Assembly (NCBI RefSeq): GCF_031882575.1
Contig: NZ_CP134772.1
Location: forward strand, 6,297,001-6,361,000
Direction of reading: 5' to 3'
DNA from: Pseudomonas sp. VD-NE ins
GTDB taxonomy: Bacteria > Pseudomonadota > Gammaproteobacteria > Pseudomonadales > Pseudomonadaceae
DNA: 64,000 bases
Part shown: piece after piece, positions 56,681-64,000 of the stretch
Numbering within the stretch: the first letter of the stretch is position 1
How the letters are laid out: each line of letters starts with the position of its first letter
The notes under the pieces: generated by a model
What the model was told of the DNA's origin: nothing
The model's database searches: none
What the model saw: only the letters and a program-made list of their open reading frames with translations
Program-made: the position numbers and the translations under genes

Positions 56681-58906
56681 TTAGCTGCTCACCGGCAAAA
56701 TCGGGCTACCCAACCGCTCCAGCAACGTCGCCTGCGCACTCCTCGGGTTCTGGTTACCGGTCGGCGTGTTGCGAATGTAACGGCCATCCGACTGCAAACT
56801 CCAGCTATGGGTATTGTCAGTCAAATACAGCTCCAGCTCTTTCTTCACCCGGGTCAGCAGCTTCTTGCCTTCCACCGGGAAGCAAGTCTCTACGCGCTTG
56901 TCGAGGTTGCGCTCCATCCAGTCGGCGCTGGAGAGGAACATCTGCTCGTCACCGCCATTGAGGAAGTAGAACACTCGCGTGTGCTCAAGGAAGCGGCCGA
57001 TGATCGAACGCACATGGATATTGTGCGAAACCCCGGCAATCCCCGGACGCAGGCAGCACATGCCGCGCACCACCAGATCGATGCGCACGCCTGACTGGCT
57101 GGCCTTGTACAGCGCGCGGATGATCTTCGGATCGGTCAGCGAGTTGAACTTGGCGATGATGTGCGCCGGTTTGCCGTCGAGCGCAAACTGCGTCTCGCGG
57201 GTGATCATGTCGAGCATGCCTTTCTTCAGCGTGAACGGCGCATGCAGCAGCTTCTTCATGCGCAGGGTTTTACCCATGCCGATCAATTGACTGAACAGTT
57301 TGCCGACGTCTTCGCACAAGGCGTCGTCGGAAGTCAGCAGGCTGTAGTCGGTGTACAGCTTGGCGTTACCGGCGTGGTAGTTACCGGTGCCGAGGTGCGC
57401 GTAACGGACGATCTCGCCGGCTTCGCGACGCAGGATCAGCATCATCTTGGCGTGGGTCTTGAAGCCAACCACACCGTAAATCACTACCGCACCGGCCGCT
57501 TGCAGACGGCTGGCCAGTTGCAGGTTGGATTCTTCGTCGAACCGCGCACGTAGCTCAATGACCGCCGTCACTTCCTTGCCGTTACGCGCGGCATCCACCA
57601 GCGCATCGACGATCTCGGAGTTGGCGCCGGAACGGTACAGGGTCTGGCGCACCGCGAGAACGTGCGGGTCTTTTGCCGCCTGACGCAGCAGGTCGACCAC
57701 CGGGGTGAACGACTCGAACGGGTGCAGCAGCAGGATGTCCTGCTTGCTGACCACACTGAAAATGTTTTCGCTGTTCTGCAGCAGTTTCGGGATCTGCGGG
57801 GTGAACGGCGTGTATTGCAGCTCCGGATGGCTGTCCAGACCGGTGATACTGAACAGCCGCGTCAGGTTGACCGGGCCATTGACCTGATACAGCTCGCTCT
57901 CGCTCAGGTTGAACTGCTTGAGCAGGTAGTCCGAGAGATGTTTCGGGCAGGTGTCAGCGACTTCCAGACGCACCGCATCGCCGTAACGACGCGAGAACAA
58001 CTCGCCACGCAGGGCGCGAGCCAGGTCTTCGACGTCTTCGGAGTCGAGCGCCAGGTCGGCGTTTCGGGTCAGGCGGAACTGGTAGCAGCCTTTAACCTTC
58101 ATGCCCTGGAACAGGTCATCGGCGTGGGCGTGGATCATCGACGACAGGAACACATAGTTGTCGCCCGGGCCACCGACTTCTTCCGGCACCTTGATGATCC
58201 GTGGCAACAGACGCGGTGCCGGGATGATCGCCAGACCGGAGTCGCGACCGAAGGCGTCGATGCCTTCCAGCTCGACGATGAAGTTCAGGCTCTTGTTCAC
58301 CAGCAACGGGAACGGGTGAGTCGGATCGAGGCCGATCGGGGTGATGATCGGTGCGATCTCGTCGCGGAAGTAGCGGCGCACCCAGGTTTTGATCTTGACC
58401 GTCCAGTGGCGGCGACGGATGAAGCGCACCTGATGCTTTTCCAGCTCCGGCAACAGAATGTCGTTGAGGATCGCGTACTGACGATCAACATGACCGTGCA
58501 CCAGCTCGCTGATCCGCGCCAGCGCTTGATGCGGCTGCAAGCCGTCAGCACCGGCCTGTTCACGGGCGAAGGTGATCTGCTTCTTCAGACCGGCGACGCG
58601 GATCTCGAAAAATTCATCGAGGTTGCTGGAGAAGATCAGCAGGAACTTCAAGCGCTCCAGCAGCGGATAGGACTCGTCCAGCGCCTGTTCCAGCACGCGG
58701 ATATTGAATTGCAGTTGCGAAAGCTCACGGTGGATGTACAGGCTGCTGTCATCCAGGCCCGGTATCGCAATCACTGGCGCCGCCGCGACAGGTTCGGTGA
58801 CCGGCGCGGGTGGCGCAGGCTCCAGCTCCGGCGGGGTTTCGGTGATTTGCTCGACCACCGGTTGAGCTTCTTTTACTGCAACTTCCGTGAGTCCTTCGGT
58901 ATTCAT
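56681..58906 (-). CDS. ppk: Polyphosphate kinase Ppk1
   Basis: A 741-residue PPK1. An Ala/Pro/Glu-rich N-terminal extension (residues ~1-50) precedes the core ([20 protein letters not shown]). The autophosphorylated histidine is in [15 protein letters not shown] near residue 485, and the second conserved His region is [19 protein letters not shown] near 630. It makes polyphosphate from ATP at the inner membrane. It follows hemB by 18 bases on the same strand, so the two are likely co-transcribed. Confidence 0.96.
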   Translation of the reverse strand: MNTEGLTEVAVKEAQPVVEQITETPPELEPAPPAPVTEPVAAAPVIAIPGLDDSSLYIHRELSQLQFNIRVLEQALDESYPLLERLKFLLIFSSNLDEFFEIRVAGLKKQITFAREQAGADGLQPHQALARISELVHGHVDRQYAILNDILLPELEKHQVRFIRRRHWTVKIKTWVRRYFRDEIAPIITPIGLDPTHPFPLLVNKSLNFIVELEGIDAFGRDSGLAIIPAPRLLPRIIKVPEEVGGPGDNYVFLSSMIHAHADDLFQGMKVKGCYQFRLTRNADLALDSEDVEDLARALRGELFSRRYGDAVRLEVADTCPKHLSDYLLKQFNLSESELYQVNGPVNLTRLFSITGLDSHPELQYTPFTPQIPKLLQNSENIFSVVSKQDILLLHPFESFTPVVDLLRQAAKDPHVLAVRQTLYRSGANSEIVDALVDAARNGKEVTAVIELRARFDEESNLQLASRLQAAGAVVIYGVVGFKTHAKMMLILRREAGEIVRYAHLGTGNYHAGNAKLYTDYSLLTSDDALCEDVGKLFSQLIGMGKTLRMKKLLHAPFTLKKGMLDMITRETQFALDGKPAHIIAKFNSLTDPKIIRALYKASQSGVRIDLVVRGMCCLRPGIAGVSHNIHVRSIIGRFLEHTRVFYFLNGGDEQMFLSSADWMERNLDKRVETCFPVEGKKLLTRVKKELELYLTDNTHSWSLQSDGRYIRNTPTGNQNPRSAQATLLERLGSPILPVSS

Positions 58907-58924
58907 TGAATGTTCCTGGGAGGG

Positions 58925-60064
<1,140 letters not shown>

Positions 60065-60082
60065 TCACGTCGAGACACATTT

Positions 60083-60104
60083 GGACACTTTCATGAATGT
60101 GTCC
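60083..60104. other. Inverted repeat GGACAC-N10-GTGTCC between hemB and dedA
   Basis: GGACAC and GTGTCC flank TTTCATGAAT. An alternative pairing ACACATT/AATGTGT overlaps it. It lies 42 bases before the DedA ATG and could be an operator or a leader hairpin; there is no further support. Confidence 0.3.
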
Positions 60105-60145
60105 GAAGGGTTAGGCTGCGCGTTCATTTCGCCAGCACCCAGACA

Positions 60146-60796
60146 ATGCTCCAACAATTTCTGCATGACTTTGGCTACTTTGCCTTGTTCCTCGGCACGT
60201 TTTTCGAAGGCGAAACCATTCTGGTGCTCGCGGGCTTCCTCGCGTTTCGTGGATACATGGACATCAACCTGGTGGTGGTCGTGGCGTTCTTCGGCAGCTA
60301 TGCCGGCGATCAGCTGTGGTACTTCCTCGGCCGCAAGCACGGGCGAAAATTGCTCGCGCGCAAACCGCGCTGGCAGCTGATGGGCGACCGCGCGCTGGAG
60401 CATATTCGCAAGCATCCGGACATCTGGGTGCTGAGTTTCCGTTTCGTTTACGGTCTGCGCACGGTGATGCCGGTGGCGATCGGCCTGTCGGGGTATCCGC
60501 CGGGACGTTATCTGCTGCTCAACGGCATCGGTGCGGCGATCTGGGCGACCGCGCTGGCCGCCGCTGCTTACCACTTCGGTGCAGTGCTGGAAGGCATGCT
60601 TGGCAGCATCAAGAAATACGAACTGTGGGTGCTCGGTGCGCTGCTGATTCTTGGCGTTGGCCTGTGGCTGCGCCGCCGCTTCAAGAATGCGCGGCTGGCC
60701 AAACAGGTCTACGCCGACGAGCAAGCCGCGAAAGCTGCACTGCTGAATCAGGCCGAAGCGGCCAAGCCTGCCGAACCGAAGACGCCAGCCGAGTAA
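60146..60796 (+). CDS. DedA family inner-membrane protein
   Basis: A 216-residue membrane protein of the DedA/SNARE-associated family. It has a re-entrant N-terminal region (FLGTFFEGETILVLAGFLAF), the conserved GSYAGDQLWYFLGRKHGRKL segment and SFRFVYGLRTVMPVAIGLSG, which carries the family's conserved arginines. The hydrophilic Ala/Lys/Glu-rich tail (residues ~185-216) is probably cytoplasmic. The family is linked to membrane potential and lipid carrier recycling; specificity is unknown. Confidence 0.9.
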   Translation: MLQQFLHDFGYFALFLGTFFEGETILVLAGFLAFRGYMDINLVVVVAFFGSYAGDQLWYFLGRKHGRKLLARKPRWQLMGDRALEHIRKHPDIWVLSFRFVYGLRTVMPVAIGLSGYPPGRYLLLNGIGAAIWATALAAAAYHFGAVLEGMLGSIKKYELWVLGALLILGVGLWLRRRFKNARLAKQVYADEQAAKAALLNQAEAAKPAEPKTPAE

Positions 60797-61073
60797 CTCG
60801 CTGGCGACTGGCGTACAGCCCTGCGCACAGCGCGGGCTGGCCCGTCTTTCAGTCATTTTTCCCCTCTGCGCTAGCGGACTCCCGTTCGTCAGTGGCGTTC
60901 TCACACCAAAAATCACCCTCTCGTCACGCGACAGACATCCCAAATAATGAACACCCCGCCGTTGTTGCGATCCATGTAGAAAGCGCTCCACGCAGGTGCA
61001 GCCGCCACTTGGGCCTATGGCAACGCGCGACAATTTAGTGGACATTTAGCGCCATGAATCTGGAGAGAAACCC

Positions 61074-61742
61074 ATGAGCAAAAAAGTTGCAGTGATCCTG
61101 TCCGGCAGTGGCGTATACGACGGCGCCGAAATCCACGAAAGCGTCATCACCCTGCTGCGCCTCGATCAACGTGGTGCGCAGGTGCAGTGCTTCGCGCCGA
61201 ACATCGCGCAATTGCACGTGATCAATCACCTGACCGGCGAAGAAATGCCCGAGTCACGCAACGTCCTGGTGGAGTCGGCGCGGATTGCACGTGGCAACAT
61301 CAAGGACATCCGCGACGCCGATGTCGACGACTTCGATGCGTTGATCGTGCCGGGCGGTTTCGGTGCGGCGAAGAACCTGTCGAACTTCGCCGTCGAAGGC
61401 GCTGGCTGCAGCGTGCAGCCTGAAGTGCTGGCACTGGCCGAGGCATTTGCCGAAGCAGGCAAACCGGTTGGCCTGATGTGCATCTCGCCGGCACTCGCGG
61501 CGAAGATCTACGGCCCGGGCGTGACCTGCACCATTGGCAACGATGCCGACACCGCCACAGCGATGAACAAGATGGGCGCCACCCATGAAGACTGTGCGGT
61601 AACGGAGATTATCGAAGACAAGGCGCGCAAACTGGTAACGACCCCGGCTTACATGCTGGCGCAGAACATCAGTGAGGCGGCTTCGGGGATTTACAAACTC
61701 GTGGACCGCGTCCTCGAACTGACCCACGAAAACGACGCCTGA
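61074..61742 (+). CDS. elbB: Isoprenoid biosynthesis glyoxalase ElbB
   Basis: A 222-residue DJ-1/PfpI superfamily protein. It starts KKVAVILSGSGVYDGAEIHE and has the nucleophile elbow cysteine in GLMCISPALAAKIYGPG near residue 138 and the loop IVPGGFGAAKNLSNFAVEG near 87. E. coli ElbB acts as a weak glyoxalase, and its link to isoprenoid synthesis is indirect. AGAGAAACC precedes the ATG. Monocistronic, followed by a REP pair. Confidence 0.92.
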   Translation: MSKKVAVILSGSGVYDGAEIHESVITLLRLDQRGAQVQCFAPNIAQLHVINHLTGEEMPESRNVLVESARIARGNIKDIRDADVDDFDALIVPGGFGAAKNLSNFAVEGAGCSVQPEVLALAEAFAEAGKPVGLMCISPALAAKIYGPGVTCTIGNDADTATAMNKMGATHEDCAVTEIIEDKARKLVTTPAYMLAQNISEAASGIYKLVDRVLELTHENDA

Positions 61743-61766
61743 TTCCCCGCAGTACACAAATCCCAA

Positions 61767-61857
61767 TGTGGGAGCGAGCTTGCTCGCGAAAGCGGTGTGT
61801 CATTCAACACAGCGTTGCCTGATCTGGCGCCTTCGCGAGCAAGCTCGCTCCCACAGG
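61767..61857. repeat. REP pair, family TCGCGAGCNNGCTCGCTCCCA (inverted)
   Basis: Inverted units GGGAGCGAGCTTGCTCGCGA and CTTCGCGAGCAAGCTCGCTC lie between the ends of elbB and the YaiI-type gene. Confidence 0.9.
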
Positions 61858-61870
61858 TTTTGTGTACCGC

Positions 61871-62326
61871 TCAAGACTGGCGCGATAGCCGGGTCAGGAT
61901 CCGATCCAGTGCATTGGCAAACGCCTGTTTCTCGCGATCGCCGAACGGCGCGGGCCCGCCGCTCATCTGGCCTTGCTCACGCAAATCGGTAAACAGGTTG
62001 CGCACGGCCAGCCGCTCGCCCATGTTCTGCGCATCGAACTCCTTGCCGCGCGGATCCAGCGCCGCAACGCCCTTCTTCACCAAGCGATCGGCCAGGGGAA
62101 TATCGCTGCAGATCACCAACTCCCCGGGCACCGCGTGCTCGACCAGATAATCGTCCGCCGCATCCGGACCGCTCGGTACCACGATCAACTTGACGATGGC
62201 CAGCCCCGGCTTGATCTGCGGCTGCCCGGCCACCAGCACCACTTCGAACTGGCGCTTGAGGGCGAACTTCACCACCAGATCCTTCGCCGCCCGTGGACAG
62301 GCGTCGGCATCGATCCATACACGCAT
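61871..62326 (-). CDS. YaiI/YqxD family (DUF188) PIN-like protein
   Basis: A 151-residue protein starting MRVWIDADACPRAAKDLVVK, the hallmark of the UPF0178/DUF188 family, with the conserved DAADDYLVEHAVPGELVICS and SDIPLADRLVKKGVAALDPRG-like segments (acidic residues as in PIN-type nucleases). The ATG at 62326 is chosen to match this family start over the upstream ATG at 62347. Biochemical role unproven. Confidence 0.88.
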   Translation of the reverse strand: MRVWIDADACPRAAKDLVVKFALKRQFEVVLVAGQPQIKPGLAIVKLIVVPSGPDAADDYLVEHAVPGELVICSDIPLADRLVKKGVAALDPRGKEFDAQNMGERLAVRNLFTDLREQGQMSGGPAPFGDREKQAFANALDRILTRLSRQS

Positions 62327-62345
62327 TTTTCTAACCTCCAAAAAC

Positions 62346-62412
62346 AATTCGCGAGCAGGCTCGCTCCCACAAGGGTAACGCTAAACCTGTGGGAGCGAGC
62401 CTGCTCGCGAAT
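62346..62412. repeat. REP pair, family TCGCGAGCNNGCTCGCTCCCA (inverted)
   Basis: Inverted units TTCGCGAGCAGGCTCGCTCC and GGGAGCGAGCCTGCTCGCGA lie between the YaiI-type gene start and the end of the FTR1 gene. Confidence 0.9.
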
Positions 62413-62432
62413 GTGAGCCCCAGCGAATGCTG

Positions 62433-64000
62433 TTAAGCAACTACCCGCCGCTTCTCCGCCATCCAGCTACGCCCATACAACACAACAATCGCCAGAATCG
62501 CCACCGCCTGCGCCGTCAGCGAATAGGCATCGGCATGAATCCCCAGCCAATCAAACTCGAAGAACGCCACCGGCCGCGTGCCGAAGATCCCGGCTTCCTG
62601 CAACGCCTTCACGCCATGTCCGGCAAACACCACCGACAGCGCGCACAACAGCGCCGCGTTGATGCTGAAGAACAGTGTCAGCGGCAGTTTCGCCGAACCG
62701 CGCAGAATCACCCACGCCAGACCGACCAGCAGCACCAGTGCCGTCGCGCCACCTGCAAGCACCGCGTCATGCCCGGCCGGGCCGGCCTGCAACCACAGGG
62801 TTTCATAGAACAGGATCACTTCGAACAACTCACGATAAACCGAGAAGAACGCCAGAATCGCGAAACCAAAACGCCCGCCGCCGCCCACCAGACTGCTCTT
62901 GATGTAATCCTGCCAGGCCGCTGCGTGGCGACGGTCGTGCATCCACACGCCGAGCCACAAGACCATGACACTGGCGAACAGCGCCGTCGCGCCTTCCAGC
63001 AGCTCACGCTGCGAGCCGCTGACATCGATGACGTATGCCGCCAGCGCCCAGGTGCCGAGGCCGGCCAGCAGCGCCAGACCCCAACCGACGTTGACGCTGC
63101 GCACCGCCGATTGCTGGCCGGTATTGCGCAAAAAGGCGAGGATCGCCGCCAGCACCAGAATCGCTTCCAGGCCTTCGCGCAGCAGAATCAGCAGTCCGGA
63201 GATGTAGCTCAGCGACCAGCTCAAGCCATCACTGCCGAGCAACCCGGCAGAGTCTTTCAACTTGGCCTTGGCCGCGTCCAGACGCTGCTCGGCCTGCTCG
63301 ACCGGTAAGCCGTCCTGCAACGATTGCCGATACGCCATCAGCGATTTTTCAGTGTCCTTGCGCACATTGGCGTCGACGTTATCCAGCGAGCTCTCGACCA
63401 GTTCGAAGCCTTCCAGATACGCCGCGACCGACAGATCGTAGGCCTGATCGTGTTCGCCAGCGCGATACGCGGCGAGGCTCTTGTCCAGAGTTGCCGCGGT
63501 GTAGTCGAGCAACTGTGCCGGGCCACGCTTGACCTGGGGCGGCTGCGCGCGTTGCGCACGGAACGTCGCCGCCGCTTGCGCGCCTTCAGCGGCCTGCACT
63601 TCGGCCGGAGTCTGGCGCGCCAGATCGGCGATGTTGTAGGTTTTCTCGGACTTGGCCGCCGCCGGATCGGCGCTGAAGCCGGCGATGTAAGTCGCCAGAT
63701 CCCAGCGCTGACGATCATCGAGCTGATCGGCAAACGCCGGCATGTCGGTGCCTTCAACGCCCTGACCCAGGGTGTTGTAGATCGCGTACAGACTCAGGTG
63801 ATCCAACCGCGCCGCATCACGCAGATTGGCCGGTGCCGGGCTCATGCCGAGGCCCGCCGGGCCGTCACCGGCGCCGCTGTCGCCGTGGCACACCGAGCAA
63901 TTCTGCGCATAGAGCGGCGCACCCCGGGTGGGATCGGGAGTGATGATCGGTGCCTGGCTGACTTCATACGCCACGGCCAGTTGCGCGCCCAGTTGGCGCG
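62433..64000 (-). CDS. FTR1-family iron permease fused to a cytochrome c domain (5' end beyond window)
   Basis: The frame is open to the right edge (partial; at least 521 codons seen). The visible part begins with a cytochrome c domain whose heme motif is CSVCH in GAPLYAQNCSVCHGDSGAG, then a helical linker (~150 residues). The C-terminal half has seven hydrophobic segments with the FTR1 iron motifs REGLEAILVLAAILAFLRN and VYRELFEVILFYETLW. A start near 63974 would miss upstream sequence in the same frame (RQLGAQLAVAYEV), so the true start is outside. It probably couples electron transfer to iron uptake at the inner membrane. Confidence 0.88.
   Translation of the reverse strand, partial: RQLGAQLAVAYEVSQAPIITPDPTRGAPLYAQNCSVCHGDSGAGDGPAGLGMSPAPANLRDAARLDHLSLYAIYNTLGQGVEGTDMPAFADQLDDRQRWDLATYIAGFSADPAAAKSEKTYNIADLARQTPAEVQAAEGAQAAATFRAQRAQPPQVKRGPAQLLDYTAATLDKSLAAYRAGEHDQAYDLSVAAYLEGFELVESSLDNVDANVRKDTEKSLMAYRQSLQDGLPVEQAEQRLDAAKAKLKDSAGLLGSDGLSWSLSYISGLLILLREGLEAILVLAAILAFLRNTGQQSAVRSVNVGWGLALLAGLGTWALAAYVIDVSGSQRELLEGATALFASVMVLWLGVWMHDRRHAAAWQDYIKSSLVGGGGRFGFAILAFFSVYRELFEVILFYETLWLQAGPAGHDAVLAGGATALVLLVGLAWVILRGSAKLPLTLFFSINAALLCALSVVFAGHGVKALQEAGIFGTRPVAFFEFDWLGIHADAYSLTAQAVAILAIVVLYGRSWMAEKRRVVA

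Overview
The window is a high-GC gammaproteobacterial chromosome segment that looks like the Pseudomonas fluorescens complex. The evidence is the set of conserved Pseudomonas neighbourhoods (spuI-spuA-spuB-spuC-spuD, lsfA-ssuEADCB-ssuF, ygfB-pepP-ubiH-ubiI facing zapA-6S RNA-ygfA, trxA-rho-ubiD, ppx facing hemB-ppk) and the many short intergenic inverted repeats of the kinds typical of that group. No tRNA, rRNA, CRISPR array, prophage, insertion sequence or transposase gene was seen. It reads as core chromosome with a few accessory genes.

Layout. 1-5.1 kb: polyamine (putrescine/spermidine) catabolism and uptake, with the start of a spuD-like gene, spuC, spuB, a decayed spuA, and a divergent spuI-like glutamine synthetase. 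5.4-6.0 kb: a TetR-type regulator. 6.2-14.9 kb: a sulfur-starvation block, with ssuF-ssuB-ssuC-ssuD-ssuA-ssuE, the 1-Cys peroxiredoxin lsfA, an OprD-family porin and a divergent taurine-binding protein that lacks its usual tauBCD partners. 14.9-19.1 kb: argA, argE and a CYTH-CHAD triphosphatase. 19.2-22.4 kb: an Lrp-type regulator, a small ACT-like protein, an orphan GspE/PilB-type ATPase and a DUF2388 protein. 22.5-28.3 kb: the glycine cleavage genes gcvP, gcvH and gcvT, split by an oppositely oriented DegT-family aminotransferase. 28.4-31.3 kb: a ferric iron ABC permease and binding protein. 31.6-37.9 kb: ubiquinone hydroxylases, pepP and ygfB, facing a ZapB-like gene, zapA, 6S RNA and 5-formyl-THF cyclo-ligase. 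38-44 kb: assorted single genes (a 51-residue membrane peptide, EVE domain, FliL-like, quinone reductase, stand-alone TonB C-terminal domain, histidine phosphatase, GlpT, ChaC). 44.3-50.8 kb: an ubiD-associated flavin reductase, ubiD, an OafA-type acyltransferase, rho and trxA. 50.9-54.7 kb: a FadR/GntR regulator divergent from a polar amino acid ABC transporter. 54.9-60 kb: ppx, ppk1 and hemB. 60.1-64 kb: DedA, ElbB, a YaiI-family protein, and an FTR1 iron permease fused to a cytochrome c domain and cut by the window end.

The main points of interest are: a truncated spuA whose remnant keeps the N-terminal part but not the catalytic region; a shared AT-rich motif in the promoters of ssuE, lsfA and tauA/oprD; three 7-base direct repeats phased at 11 and 22 bases upstream of hemB-ppk that resemble a Pho box; an unannotatably short but well-formed 51-codon gene; a compact AT-rich cluster of palindromes at 44.2 kb; and at least five families of paired intergenic repeats placed almost always at gene ends. 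I found no convincing wholly new multi-gene system. All identifications come from reading translated sequence from memory of protein families; no search was run.
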